In this document: in pieces, positions 40,691-52,251 of the stretch | How the letters are laid out: every line of letters begins with the position of its first letter | Numbering within the stretch: position 1 is the first letter of the stretch | Source of the DNA: Phymatolithon calcareum | Taxonomy: Eukaryota > Rhodophyta > Florideophyceae > Hapalidiales | Assembly (NCBI GenBank): GCA_977006965.1 | Contig: OZ345380.1 | Location: forward strand, 992,001 to 1,056,000 | Reading direction: 5' to 3' | DNA length: 64,000 bases | The notes under the pieces: model-generated | The model's database searches: none | Seen by the model: only the letters and a program-made list of their open reading frames with translations | Told to the model about the DNA's origin: nothing | Program-made: the position numbers and the translations under genes

Positions 40691-42418
40691 ATGGACCTGA
40701 CGCTAATCCTACAAGCGCGCGGCTTCCGCGGCTGCTACGAGTCCGGCGCCGTCGACTTCCTCCTTCTCGCGCTCGACTGCGCGCACCGTGCTGGCGTTCG
40801 CGTAAACTTCTCCCGTCTCCTCACAGCCCACACCGGCTGCGTAACCGGCGTTCTCCTAACCTCTGCCTTAACAGCCGCGCACGCCTCTCTCCCCGCCCTC
40901 TTTCACGAGCGCACTCGTCTGCCCGGTCCCAACGCCCTCTTCCATGCCTGGGTTGACCTTCCCCTCCCCCACAACTGGCACTCGCGCGCCTTGCACGAGT
41001 CAATAGCCGCCTCTCTCGCGCACGTCCCCCACGTCGTTCTCTCCGCCTCCGGCCCGCCCACGCGCCGTCTGCCGCGCTTTGCGCGAGCGCTGGTGGTCGC
41101 CGTGTCGCGCGGCGCGCTCTCGCATGCGCCGCCCGATCTCACGGCCGGTGTCGACGCGGCCGCGCATCGCGGCCGGCTCGTTGCGTCCGGCGCGGCAGGC
41201 AGTCGGGCCGGGCGTTCACGGCTCGCGTTTGGGAGACCGAAGCCGCGAAATGCAACTTTTCTCGTGCTGGATGATGCGCGCGATCATCGTGGCATGCGTG
41301 GTGCGCCGTCGCTCAGTGTGTACACTTCGAGTTTGAGGGTTGAGCAATCGTGGGCGAGGTTTCGTAACATTGCAGTGGCTGCTGCGACGGCGCCGGAGAT
41401 TCTCACGGCGGTGCTTGCGGCTTGTCAGCCGGGGTTTGGGGATATTCTGTCACCGCAGGCGTTGTTTCGAAGTATTGCGCATGACGGGGAGCATTGGACG
41501 GAGAAACTTTTGCGCACTACGCCGCGACTTGGGATGGGGCAAAAGATGCGCAAGCCGAGTGTTGCATGGTCTTCTACGGCGGATGCTAGTTCGTGGACGA
41601 GGGACGGGGCGTTTAATAGCGTTGTGAGTGAAATGACCACTAATAGCGCGCTCGAGTCGGAGAGTGAGGAGGAGGAGTATGACGAGGAGGAGGATGAGGA
41701 TGGAATGCCGGAGGAATGGTCGACGGTTACTCTTGTCATTGACACTGCTGATGTGGAGGATGGGAAGGAGGAGCGTGCAGAGGGTGAGAGGGTTGAGCCT
41801 TATTCTTCCCTGTCAGCATCATCTGATTCGGATGTTTTCGACGGTGCTACAGAGGCATCTCCTGTGAATCTTTCGTTTGTGTTGCGTCCAACGTCGTCGC
41901 TTGGGACTGCACCACGCTGTCTGGCCACAAGTGTGCTCGGTCCGATGGGTGCTGCGCTGACAAAGTCTGTCCGACTGCACGACTTTCTGCTTGGACGTCA
42001 CAATATGCAACGCTTTCTTCTTGAAAAGCTTGTGCATCCAGCAACCGGCGAATCTTTACTCCCGCTCTGCGATGTAGCTGCCGTGCCGATTCCCATGCCT
42101 GAATGGCCGTCATTCGACTCTGCACAGGAAAGGTCGATTTCGAAACAGAGCCGTCGTATCTGGGACGCCTTCATCACGGACTGGCATTCCGCCATGCGCT
42201 CCTCGTCGCTCAGTCATACGCAGGTTCTCACCAGTGTCAAGTTTGCGCATCGCCCGCAGTCGGTCCGCATTAAGCGTAGTCTGGATAGACTCAGCAGGGG
42301 CGTCATCGCCCGTCTTTTCTACAGTCTCACCAGCGGCATTCGCAGTGCAAAGGCGAAGCGGGCGAGCGAGGCCGAGCACGGTGACGCAGGGCAGTATCTC
42401 GAGGATGGGAATCATTGA
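40691..42418 (+). CDS. Unrecognised protein with acidic stretch, faint patatin-like start
   Basis: A 575-residue protein that I do not recognise with confidence. The N-terminus LTLILQARGFRGCYESGAVDFLLLALD, followed by LLTAHTGCVTGVLL, has the spacing of a patatin phospholipase (an R-G near a glycine-rich start, then a nucleophile elbow). The elbow reads GCVTG instead of GxSxG, and the DGG pair is not evident, so any such domain would lack the catalytic serine. Residues about 316-345 are highly acidic (ESEEEEYDEEEDEDG). The C-terminal part is basic. Start context ACCATGG is good. It is convergent with XPB, stop codons 176 nt apart. Confidence 0.65.
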   Translation: MDLTLILQARGFRGCYESGAVDFLLLALDCAHRAGVRVNFSRLLTAHTGCVTGVLLTSALTAAHASLPALFHERTRLPGPNALFHAWVDLPLPHNWHSRALHESIAASLAHVPHVVLSASGPPTRRLPRFARALVVAVSRGALSHAPPDLTAGVDAAAHRGRLVASGAAGSRAGRSRLAFGRPKPRNATFLVLDDARDHRGMRGAPSLSVYTSSLRVEQSWARFRNIAVAAATAPEILTAVLAACQPGFGDILSPQALFRSIAHDGEHWTEKLLRTTPRLGMGQKMRKPSVAWSSTADASSWTRDGAFNSVVSEMTTNSALESESEEEEYDEEEDEDGMPEEWSTVTLVIDTADVEDGKEERAEGERVEPYSSLSASSDSDVFDGATEASPVNLSFVLRPTSSLGTAPRCLATSVLGPMGAALTKSVRLHDFLLGRHNMQRFLLEKLVHPATGESLLPLCDVAAVPIPMPEWPSFDSAQERSISKQSRRIWDAFITDWHSAMRSSSLSHTQVLTSVKFAHRPQSVRIKRSLDRLSRGVIARLFYSLTSGIRSAKAKRASEAEHGDAGQYLEDGNH

Positions 42419-42594
42419 AGTGGGGCACTTGCGACTGATTATTGTATTTTTTGCGTTGTGATTAGTTGTACACTTGCGATGGATCACGTTGTATTCTTTA
42501 CAAGTTGCGGGACTACCGCCTGATACTTAGGATTCTGCTAGTTTGTTTGTCTGTAGTTATAGAGATGTAAATAAGTACAAATAAAACGTGCTGA

Positions 42595-45261
42595 CTACTC
42601 CGTTGGCACGACTTCGTCAAGAATTGAGGTCGACTTCGTCTTAAATCCGCCGCCGGATCGCTTTCTGAATAACGCGTGCCGAACGACTTGCCGACTTTTC
42701 GGCAATGCAGCACCAGTATTCCCGCCCTTCTTGTTGAATTCGTTGTAGCGTACGCCGCGTGCACCAGTAAGAGCTGCCATGGACGATTGTTTGCGACGCA
42801 TTCCAATTACACCAAAGCCGCCACCCGCTCCACTTGCAGCCAGTTCACGCTCCTCGGCGTCCACGTCCAAATGTTCGTTTGCTTCCGATTCGTCGGCGGC
42901 AAGCACATTGGCGAGAAGTTCAAGCTGTTCCTTTTTGGTAGAGAAATGAAGGTCAGCTTTGTTCATTCCCTCCAGATATGTGATGACCTTGAACGCATAG
43001 CCTTGATCGATCAAAAATTGCTGCCGTTTCGATGAGTAGAACATTTCTTGTGTGTCCGTTGACACAAGGGAATAGAAAAATGCATTAAAGTTTTGCCCAG
43101 CACGCGGTTTTGGGCGCAGAATACGCCCAAGACGCTGCGCTTCCTGTCGGCGCGAACCGTAATGGGAACTCACTTGGATGAGCACGTTTGCTTCCGGGAT
43201 ATCAATGGACGTATCTCCAACCTTTGACAGCAAGATCGTGCCAAGATTCGGGTTATGCTGAAAATTGGCCAGAATGCGCAGTCGCTCGGTCTGCGTGGTT
43301 GGACCGTAGATGTACGGCCGCTCAAGACGTAATGCATACATCTTCAATGCGTAGATGTTGTCTGCGAATATAATAACTTTATCCCCACGGGCCTCGTGAA
43401 ACTTGACGAGGTACTGGCACATACGGAATTTGTTCGGATTCATAGCGTACAAAAGCTTGCGGCGATTTGGCGTTGAGGACAGGTACTCGGCGTAAAACTC
43501 TTTCGTCATCGGACACCACACTTCGGCACATTGCACGGTTGCAAGATAATTGTCCCTCTGCAGATCCAGCCAATTTGCTTCGTAAAGCTTTGGGCCGATA
43601 AGAAAGTTGATATCTCCAATCTTCTCATCTTCTCGCAGAAGGGTTGCAGTCAATCCGAGCTTACAATGCGCTTTGATGACACCAATGACACGACGAAAGA
43701 CATTTGCAGGAACGACATGAACCTCATCGAGAAGAAGTAATCCCCATTCCTTGTTCTTCAGTTCATCGAGCATACGCTGAGACTCCGCCGCACGCCGTCC
43801 GCTATGCGAAATCATTGAGTAAGTTGTCACTGTGACACCTCCATAAAAGCTCTTGTCCTTCGGTCCACCTGCCGAAGCGACAAATCGGCCAACATTTTCT
43901 CGAGGAATGGTGCTCCAAGTCGCAAACTGATAGCGCCATTGCTCAACAGAGACAGAACTAGTGCATAGACACAACGTCGGCTTCTTGATGGTACAAGCCG
44001 CAGTAACTCCCACCAAACTTTTCCCCGCACCACAAGGCAAAACAATAACTCCCGAACGTGCGCGACCATTTCCAAACATTTTCTCCAAACTCTTTTCCTG
44101 ATATGGGCGAATCTTAGCAATCGGCTTGAGATCCAAATCAATATTCGGATTTACGGTATCGTTGCGAAAGTCGTATTCCTCCATAAGTGGATAATCGAGC
44201 TCAATTGCGCGGCGCTTGACATGTTCAACCTCTTCACCTTTCACTTCAAACTCGTAAACCTTCTGCTTCTTAGCTTGTCCCGCGACAAGCAGAGCGCTCC
44301 GAACATTCTCGTCGTCATCATCGTCGTTCTCTTCCCAAACCTTGGAAAGTGCTTTCAGAGTTGCCGCGTCGCTCACAGCCTCCTCTCCACCAGCGAGTAC
44401 AATTCCCTGGTCTGCGTCCTCCTCTCGTGCCACATTAGCGTCCTTCAAATTATCGCGCACACGCGCTCTGGAAATCTCCCTATCGTTCGCAAATAGTTGC
44501 AGCACCTTCTGGTCCAAAGTTTGCACAAGATACTTTCCCTTCTTCAGCACGAGTTTAGTTTTCCCATATGTCTTCGTGCAGTCGCGGATAAACTTTGGAA
44601 CTTGCGGCGGGAGGGCAGTCTTACAAAGCTTTCCAAGCGCCTTAATAATACTCTCTGAATCCAAACCCACAGATACGGCCGCGTACAAGGCGTAAGGTGT
44701 GAGCCGATACTCGTGTAACAACTCTGGTCGAGAGACAGGTTCCGCAATGGCCACTAAAAAGTCGTAAGCCTGCTTGTAAATCGGTGAGAAAGTCTCCAGA
44801 AGGATGTGCATATCACCGGACACCCATACGGGTCTGGACGCATGATCAGGGCGCAACCCAAGCGCACTGAAATCCTTCACTTCGCCGGACTCGCCTTCTT
44901 CCTCCGCAACGTTGTCCACGGCCTCTTGCGCTGCGCGCGGCAACATGGGAAGCATTTCAACTCGGCGCGGTTTGCTTTGCGTGGCACGCTCATCACCGTA
45001 ATCTTCGTCATCTTCACCTTCGCGATGGCGACGCTTCTTCTTTTTCTTCTTGCGATTGTGACGCGAAGAGCGCCGCTCATCGTCCGATTCTTGGTTCAAG
45101 TCGGCGTCCTCATCGTAGGCGTAATCATCTCTTTTCGATGACCTTCGCGACCGCTTCTCCGAACGCCCTTCCGAATCCATGGACGGCGGAGAAGCGAGGC
45201 GATGCTCCGTCTCCGCGCCACCGACCGTGAGGATGATGATCGTGGGTGTCTGTGTTAACAT
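42595..45261 (-). CDS. ERCC3: XPB/ERCC3/Ssl2 helicase of TFIIH
   Basis: An 888-residue SF2 helicase/translocase of TFIIH, which opens promoter DNA and works in nucleotide excision repair. Order of parts: a charged Arg/Lys/Asp N-terminus, a conserved N-terminal domain (SRPVWVSGDMHILLETFSPIYKQAYDFL), a damage-recognition region, Walker A LPCGAGKSLVGV near 410, DEVH box near 515, the RED motif in LLREDEKIG, then motif V SKVGDTSIDIPEANV and motif VI QEAQRLGRILRPKP. The C-terminus has the family's YEGM-like ITYLEGMNKADL segment. ATG 45261 is first in frame. ATG 45180 (MDSEGRSEKR) gives a more typical start. A decayed copy lies at 37590-38620. Confidence 0.97.
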   Translation of the reverse strand: MLTQTPTIIILTVGGAETEHRLASPPSMDSEGRSEKRSRRSSKRDDYAYDEDADLNQESDDERRSSRHNRKKKKKKRRHREGEDDEDYGDERATQSKPRRVEMLPMLPRAAQEAVDNVAEEEGESGEVKDFSALGLRPDHASRPVWVSGDMHILLETFSPIYKQAYDFLVAIAEPVSRPELLHEYRLTPYALYAAVSVGLDSESIIKALGKLCKTALPPQVPKFIRDCTKTYGKTKLVLKKGKYLVQTLDQKVLQLFANDREISRARVRDNLKDANVAREEDADQGIVLAGGEEAVSDAATLKALSKVWEENDDDDDENVRSALLVAGQAKKQKVYEFEVKGEEVEHVKRRAIELDYPLMEEYDFRNDTVNPNIDLDLKPIAKIRPYQEKSLEKMFGNGRARSGVIVLPCGAGKSLVGVTAACTIKKPTLCLCTSSVSVEQWRYQFATWSTIPRENVGRFVASAGGPKDKSFYGGVTVTTYSMISHSGRRAAESQRMLDELKNKEWGLLLLDEVHVVPANVFRRVIGVIKAHCKLGLTATLLREDEKIGDINFLIGPKLYEANWLDLQRDNYLATVQCAEVWCPMTKEFYAEYLSSTPNRRKLLYAMNPNKFRMCQYLVKFHEARGDKVIIFADNIYALKMYALRLERPYIYGPTTQTERLRILANFQHNPNLGTILLSKVGDTSIDIPEANVLIQVSSHYGSRRQEAQRLGRILRPKPRAGQNFNAFFYSLVSTDTQEMFYSSKRQQFLIDQGYAFKVITYLEGMNKADLHFSTKKEQLELLANVLAADESEANEHLDVDAEERELAASGAGGGFGVIGMRRKQSSMAALTGARGVRYNEFNKKGGNTGAALPKSRQVVRHALFRKRSGGGFKTKSTSILDEVVPTE

Positions 45262-46458
45262 ATAATGTACTAAAAAATAAATATTTCCTCTAGTAGGGGG
45301 CTGAATCAGGATTCAGGCGATTAAAATTTTTATTTTTTTGGATTCATTCTTTTACACGTGGCCAGCTCACTATCTCTGTATTTTCGCAACTTCTAGAGCA
45401 CTCATCAGAAAACGTTTTGCGTGACTATGAAACTTGTGTCATGCTGGCCATGCTGTATAAACAAAGAGATTCAATGACCGGCGCATGAACTTGTGAATAT
45501 GTGAGCGATGAGGTGTAGATACTTCCTCGAAGAATTGTGTTTTTCTGAATCATTACCTGCTTTTCACTTTTTCAGGGCTTTCGAAACTGTGCTTTAGTCT
45601 GTCGTGTTACACAATACTTGGATGAACACGGGGGATTACTCCTCCTAGAAAGTTGAGAGCACGCTCTTCTACATGTCGTCTATCCATTACAACTGTCACA
45701 TCATCTGAAGAAGCCGTTGAACTACAGTACGCAGCGGCCGTGTTTAGTGTGGTCATTCAGTCTCGAAAGTTTGTACCTTCTATAAGCGTAGCACCATGTG
45801 GGCATGGTTCCTCAAGTTTTCCGATTATTCGAAAGAAGGCAACAATGGTCAACAATCTAGAATAACATGCCCGCACGGCGCCAGGTGTGGTGACTAATCC
45901 CCACGCATGACAAAGAACATGTCCATGGACCTGTACGCGGTCCTTCTCTTACACGCTAGACGGGGCACTGTGCTAGGTCTACATGGATCTCCGACACCGA
46001 CGTCTTTGTACTCCCCACACTCATGTACCTCGCTGAATTAGGAATCGTTAATTTTGGTGCCCTCCATTGAGCCTGCCAACATTCTGGGTTGAATACATGG
46101 TCATTTTACTAAATTCCTCTTTCACTGGACGTAACACTCTAATTGGGACAATTGCAATACCGAATATTAGTGATTATTGAAAGTTTACTCTAAACTCCGT
46201 TTTTGCGAGGTGCTCAGGCATCTCACATAATCGTGGCACTTTTCATGTCCTTCATATTGCGCACGTGTTCCGGTTGAGAAGGTTTTAAGGTGATTTGCAG
46301 TAAGCTGCAACTAAATTGGCAACTTCGTTGTCCGTATCTCCCGCTTCTACCGGATCATCTACTTTAGTAGGTGCCGAGCAGATGTTCTGGAAAAATGAAT
46401 CCATCGAAAAATATAGAACTACCGCACTATAGAAGACAGTACCAAACATGATTATAAT
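45262..46458. other. Intergenic region, nothing recognised
   Basis: Holds the XPB promoter on one side and the zinc-finger gene's 3' end on the other. Only a 7-bp dyad CTGAATC/GATTCAG at 45301-45316 stands out. No gene is supported. Confidence 0.45.
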
Positions 46459-47421
46459 TCACGAGCTCGACTCATGATCGTTGAAAAGAAGGTCTAAATT
46501 CATGTTCACAGTCCGACCAAAATCATTAGGGGGTATGTCTGGGCGCCGCTCCTGCTCAACAGGCATTCTTCCTTGGGTAGACTGCTTTAAACGAGGGGAC
46601 ATAGGCACACCAGAGGAGGGCAAAGCGGGCTTAATATTCTTAGGAGTCAGCGTGGGAAGTGAATACATCGCCTTTGAAATCTTGGTCTTTGCAACCTCAT
46701 GAGCCGTCTTGTGATGGTGAGCGCTCGACCTCCAACGATACGACTTTTTGCACCCTGGTTCCTTGCACTTGTACGGACGTTCGTCTGTGTGCTTCCTGTA
46801 ATGTGTTTTAAGATTGTAGCGGCGGTCAAAGGTCAACGAGCAACCACCAAATTGGCACTTGAAGCGTCCCGGTACTCCTCGTCCAGGGTCTATTGCAGCG
46901 GCCGCTATAGCTGCGGCGCGCGTGGCTGCGTTCGGATCAGCAGGTAATGCGGGCTCTGTGCGTAGGGTTTTCGGAGAAGAACGAAGTGGCTGTTGGACAG
47001 ATGTGGAAATATCTACGGAAACGTTTCGTGACGGTGGGGTATTCTTCTTGTGTTCCATTGTGTCGTTGACGAACTGAAAGCATTCTGAGAGGTCAACGTC
47101 TGTCCGGGGATGCACAGGAGCACAGGAAATGCGTGTTGGGTCTTGTGGGAGCGAGGCAGACTCGAAGGGTGAAGGATCGTTGAGAGAAAGGTGGGGAATT
47201 CCGAACAGGGTGACGGAATCAGTAGTCGATCGATATTGCCAATTATGTGATAGCAAGGTTCTGTGTGGAGGCTGGGTGGGGTAGGTCCTGAACGGCGATG
47301 GCCAAGAACATGAGTCGACGGGTTGATGCAAGAAGTCGAATTGGATGGGAACATCGGCATTGTCATCAAGACGGAAGGAGGGATCTGCTTCAATTCCGAA
47401 GAACTCGTCGGCATTTTCCAT
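46459..47421 (-). CDS. C2H2 zinc-finger protein, putative transcription factor
   Basis: A 320-residue protein with two adjacent C2H2 fingers at about residues 190-245: FKCQFGGCSLTFDRRYNLKTHYRKH, a TDERPY linker (the TGEKPY type), then YKCKEPGCKKSYRWRSSAHHHKTAH. An Ala-rich stretch precedes the fingers. The N-terminal half is acidic, Ser/Pro-rich and probably disordered. Adjacent fingers with a TGEKP-like linker suggest sequence-specific DNA binding in the nucleus. Targets are unknown. The ATG at 47421 is first in frame, in CATGG-type context on the coding strand. Confidence 0.85.
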   Translation of the reverse strand: MENADEFFGIEADPSFRLDDNADVPIQFDFLHQPVDSCSWPSPFRTYPTQPPHRTLLSHNWQYRSTTDSVTLFGIPHLSLNDPSPFESASLPQDPTRISCAPVHPRTDVDLSECFQFVNDTMEHKKNTPPSRNVSVDISTSVQQPLRSSPKTLRTEPALPADPNAATRAAAIAAAAIDPGRGVPGRFKCQFGGCSLTFDRRYNLKTHYRKHTDERPYKCKEPGCKKSYRWRSSAHHHKTAHEVAKTKISKAMYSLPTLTPKNIKPALPSSGVPMSPRLKQSTQGRMPVEQERRPDIPPNDFGRTVNMNLDLLFNDHESSS

Positions 47422-50400
47422 GGTATCATATACTGGCCGTTGCTAGCTTCAAAGGAATGGCATGATTGTCTTCAGATGGAGGAGAACGATCTTAAGAGGA
47501 AAACTAAAATGTCGAGAACGAGAAGGATAGTCCAAGGAAGGGAAATCTGTAAATCGATCGCCGATACGTGGTGAGATGATCTGGTGGAGTCGTCATTTGT
47601 ACTTGTTTTTTCAGTATTGCCGTTCGCATTCCGCGCCGATCTTCACCACGGAAGCGATCGCAGACAGGACGTAGTTTTTCAATCGCGTCTCATGACTCTA
47701 CGAGTAAAATATTTAAATCATTAGACACACAGCCGGTCAGACATCGGCGTGAGTACTGTACGTAGTTTTTCAAAATAATTGATCACTTTTCTAATTAAGA
47801 TTCCGCACCTTGAGCTTCACATATTTCATGTAGATTAATGCGCATACTTACATGGATCATATTCGGACGAGAGATCAGTAATATGATCTTAGCTTCTTCA
47901 TGTGTCGTGACTGTCTCGAGGCATCAGCCACAAAAAAGGCTAGAACTTGATAGTTGACATCGAGGCGACTATGTGTTTTTTAAAAAATTATGTAGATATA
48001 AACTGTTCACAATTTTTGATCCGGGAATACAGAGCATGCTGCGCACGGTAGCATCACGTGGATGATTAAAACTTTGAAGCTTTAGAATTTCAAGCCAGCA
48101 ACACTCAGCCAGTTCGTTCTCCTTGAACGAATGAATTGTATTTAAATGCCGTGAATTTCAAAACAGTATGACCCAAAAGGCCCGTAAAGCATGGAAAATG
48201 AGACGAGCGCGAATAGGGTACAGTCTCGATATCGCTGTCATGAGGCGAAATCAGTGACGAAACACTCCGAAGAACCTCTTTCTCAAGAGGAACAGCAGGG
48301 GGCAAGATGACGTCATATGCAGCACTTGTATGAGGACACTGTCCCTACTACAATTCCTTATTCTGATCTATTCTAGTCCCAAGGGTGCAGGACAGTGTGC
48401 TTCGATCAAAATCCCGTAAATATTGTTTTTTAATGATTTCTCGCCGGAGAACTACCGATAAAATCTCACGGAACACGAGCATCAAAATGCTCGTTCTCAG
48501 ATGGCTAAGTTCTGGAATGGAACGAGACTCGTAAGTTGCTTTCCCATGGACGGAATTCGAACTTGTGCTAGGCTTATTGCAACTGACTCATTTGGCTTTG
48601 CACGGGTGAGGAGAAAAGTCTCGAAGGTCTGGCCAACGTCAAGGCAAGTGGGAAACTACGGCAGTTCGCTCGACGGACTGCAAGACCAAACTTTCCTCTG
48701 GATCAGACAAAGCCACGTACCTCGCAAGCATTATTTCTTTCGCTCACACGTAAGATGAGCTCCTGAAGCTTTGCTTCAAGACATTCTCATCGTTCATAAT
48801 TTTTTAGAACGGCTCGGGTCTCGCGCGGCATAGATCATCTACGCTCTGTGCCTACTCGGCCAGCAAGTTGACGTCTGGAGATGGAAAGCGCAGCTCAACG
48901 TAGAATCAGCTAAAGTACTCTTCACTGAATCCTTCAAGAGTTCATGAGTGTGTAGTGTAAAAAGCGAGGGCCTCTCGGTTATTCATTGGCCCTTCCACCG
49001 ATGGCAGATTGCAGGGCGCACTTTTGTGTCCTCTGCTACTGCATTGAAAAATACAGTGTAGAATGACAAAGCTAATGTATTGGACTTTGGGAAATCAGAA
49101 CTTCAAAGACTTATCCTGTTCCTTTTCAGTCGGTCTCAAGGCTCGGTACCGGTAGAGCATCGTCTTCTCGCTGCTACGTAGCAATCGCCTCCACGATGTC
49201 GCTCCCATGTTGCTTGTCTCCTTGTCAAGACAAAACGTCTGAGAGGAAGTTTCGTAGATATCTTAAATAAGCAACATGTATGTTGCATCAGCAGTTGCTA
49301 ATGAACATAAATTAAACAGTGAAGTTTCTCGGTATGGAAAAAGGTAGGACGACGAAGACGCAGGATGCCATTCACTAAAATATAGTTAATCGAATCCTGT
49401 ATGCTTTGGTTGGCTAGCTGCACAGTCCACTACTAAAGGCCGAAGACGAATGCGCGCGAATGAAAAATAATTTGTTAAGGGTCGACTTGCATAATCCTCT
49501 CAAATCGACCTTGACACTGGGACGTGCCGCCATGACATGCAAATAAAAATGTGGTGCAGTAAACGAGCTCTCACTTTTCAGACAGTCCCCCGCACAATGC
49601 ATTGAAAACGGAGAAATATTTATACTGGCGAACACGCGTTTACCTGACCGGGTGTGCTAGAGCCTGCGTAACTCACAATGCACCGCCCAAATTCGTTCCC
49701 ACCAAGCGTGGGTATGCGGATCCATAAATGCATTCGGGTGGTGCATAGGTGGTGGGGCAGTCTGCAGCACTCTCGTAACTCACACAGACTGGTCCGGCTG
49801 CGAATATGGACGTTGCCGGATATACACGCCTCACCTCACATATACAAGTACGGTTCTCATGTACAGCACAGGGACGTTTGCAACAACATCAAATAGAAAA
49901 CGTCAAGAAAATTGTTCTGTTACCATTGTGATGGCTTCGAAGCTTTAGAAAACATCGTATAAATGGACCAGGCATACGACTGACTGATGCAGAAAATTTC
50001 CCTTGTCGTTTTTCTCTGTAAGAGAGCCGGAGCAGATCCTCATACCTGCAGCATTGCCCGTATATTTGTGAGAAACTTGAAAAAAACTGCGGTCTTGCGG
50101 AGAGATTTTATCCTCCACCTGGCGCCAGCCCGATTAGCACTCATCACTGTGTTTCTAAATAAGTACGACACCGCAAACAAAGTCGTCGAATAGCAATTAG
50201 AAGCCATTCCCCTGCGCAATTATGAACTCAGCATGGATCATGGGCGGTCTTCAGAGTTACAGCACTAAGTACTATTTTTGGCAGTGCGATATAGTTTCAC
50301 CCGTCAACGAGAACACTAACTCCCCGCCGAGACTGTATCCCCACAGAAACAGCGATGATACGAATATCAAGCGCATTCGTGACCTGCGCAAGGATCGTTA

Positions 50401-51213
50401 GGGTGACACCCACAGCAAGGCAAATAAAAAACCGGCACCTCGGCAATGCGCAACAGAGACTTAAGTTGCCGTGCAGTCGATTTCGGCAAAACCTCCGTCA
50501 AACGCCAAGTACCGTATGAGCTATATGCTCTTGAACGAATGTATTAGCTGACCGGGCACGCAATGCGAGCATGCATGTATGTGCTCAAGCGGATCCCAGT
50601 TCAGAAACTCTTCTGCAGAACCGTATCTCCGATAACTAGGAGAGCACAGCGTGCCTGCTTACCGACTCGAAGTTCTCAACAATTCCGACCTCGTGTACCT
50701 CCCGCCGCGACGTCGACATGGCGTCGCGACATGATCGGCCAGGCTGATGAAGCGGCAGTCTTACGGCGCTCCGCACAGAGTGTCGCAGAATCAAATTGTG
50801 TATCCACCACGTCAGGACTTTGCACCAGAGCAGTTGGAAAAGCTAACGACACCTAACGTCTTATTCCATATGGACGTCAATTGCACGGAGCTTAGTAAGT
50901 ACAAGGGCAGAATATGCAGAAGCTCAAGGACGTCGCAAGCGAGCGCCGCATCAACGAAGATCAGTCAGACATGAAAGGTAGCATTAACTTGAGCGAAAGA
51001 AGTCTCCAATCGGCATGAAGGATAAACGCCGTCACTCAAGATGATAGGCATGCAAGTTCCACTATGTCATGAAAATCAAATGCTATTCACTTAATGATTC
51101 GATAAAACTGTTTTTCACTGCTAGCCAATCTCGAGCACCTCATACCACTTCTTCCGCTTTTCGGATTACTTGCCAAGCAGTTGTTATCCTCGCAATTTTC
51201 CCGAGCGCGAAAA
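47422..51213. other. Gene-poor region, nothing recognised
   Basis: About 3.8 kb with only short frames, none recognised. A dyad GATCATATT/AATATGATC with a 17-nt loop lies at 47855-47888 and a small hairpin at 48475-48494. It is probably decayed intergenic and transposon DNA plus the promoters of the flanking genes. Confidence 0.5.
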
Positions 51214-52251
51214 ATGGCGCCGGGTGCCACAGAAAATCTTAGCGCTTTGCTTCTCTCACAGGGTGATCTCCGCGTACAGGCGCGGGAGAACCCGCCACCA
51301 CCGGCCGCGCACGAGGTACAAGTATCGATGCGGTCCGTAGGTATTTGCGGATCCGACGTTCACTACTGGACACATGGGCGGATCGGCGATTTCGAGGTGA
51401 AGGCACCGATGGTGCTGGGACACGAAGGCTCAGGCGAGGTGGTTGCAGTCGGCGACGCCGTGACATGTCTCTCTATTGGCGACCGCGTCGCACTTGAGCC
51501 TGGCATTCCGTGCGCTATGTGCGAAAACTGCCGCACCGGTCGCTATAACCTTTGCCGTGAAGTTCGTTTTGCAGCTACTCCGCCCGTGCACGGTTGTTTA
51601 GCCCGGACCGTGAACCACCCCGCTTCTCTCTGCTACAAGCTTCCGCCGCACGTCACGTTTGATGCTGCTGCGCTTTTGGAGCCGCTTTCCGTTGCGCTGC
51701 ATGCGTGTAAACGTGGCGATGTCAAGCTTGGACATACTGTGCTCATCACCGGTGCTGGACCGATTGGACTTATGTGCGTGCTCGCGGCACGTGCTAGTGG
51801 TGCTGTGCGTATCGTTGTCGCGGACCTGGACAGTAAGCGACTTGAGAAGGCGGTGCAGGCGGGTGCGAGTGAAATTTTTGTTGTGGGGAAGTCGGAGATG
51901 GAACATGTTGACGCAGATGTGTGCATTGAAGCGAGTGGGGCAGAGAAGGCTCTGGGGATGTGCATCGAACAGGCGAAGAGTGGTGGAGTTGTGGTGGTCG
52001 TGGGAATGGGGAAATCCACGGTGAGTGTTCCAATTTTGGAAGCAAGTTGCAGGGAGGTCGACATCAGAGGTGTGTTTAGGTACTGTAATACGTACCAACG
52101 CGCACTGAGCCTTGTGGCCGGTGGAGTGATTGATCCGGGGTTTATGGTCACGCACCGTTTTCCTCTAAAGCAGGCAGTGGATGCTTTTGAGACGGCGCGA
52201 GATAGTAAGGCTTCTGAAGCTATTAAGGTGATAATTGATTGCGGACATTAA
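51214..52251 (+). CDS. Sorbitol/polyol dehydrogenase (zinc MDR family)
   Basis: 345 residues from ATG 51214. It is a medium-chain zinc dehydrogenase of the L-iditol/sorbitol (or xylitol) dehydrogenase type. Cys45, His70, Glu71 and Glu156 fit the catalytic-zinc set (GICGSDVHYW, LGHEGSG, LEPLSV). The structural zinc loop is complete with Cys100, 103, 106 and 114 (vertebrate sorbitol dehydrogenase has lost it). The Rossmann motif is GAGPIG, and VADLDSKRL places an Asp after the second strand, favouring NAD over NADP. VFRYCNTYQRALSL is typical of the sorbitol group. It would oxidise a polyol to a ketose in the cytosol. Substrate choice within the group is not settled by sequence. The frame extends upstream to a TTG at 51181, rejected as the start. 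Confidence 0.85.
   Translation: MAPGATENLSALLLSQGDLRVQARENPPPPAAHEVQVSMRSVGICGSDVHYWTHGRIGDFEVKAPMVLGHEGSGEVVAVGDAVTCLSIGDRVALEPGIPCAMCENCRTGRYNLCREVRFAATPPVHGCLARTVNHPASLCYKLPPHVTFDAAALLEPLSVALHACKRGDVKLGHTVLITGAGPIGLMCVLAARASGAVRIVVADLDSKRLEKAVQAGASEIFVVGKSEMEHVDADVCIEASGAEKALGMCIEQAKSGGVVVVVGMGKSTVSVPILEASCREVDIRGVFRYCNTYQRALSLVAGGVIDPGFMVTHRFPLKQAVDAFETARDSKASEAIKVIIDCGH

Noticed and set aside
43827-44141. 104-codon minus frame overlapping XPB
   Set aside because: An out-of-frame shadow of XPB. It was useful only because the same shadow recurs at 37641-37841, which helped reveal the dead copy.
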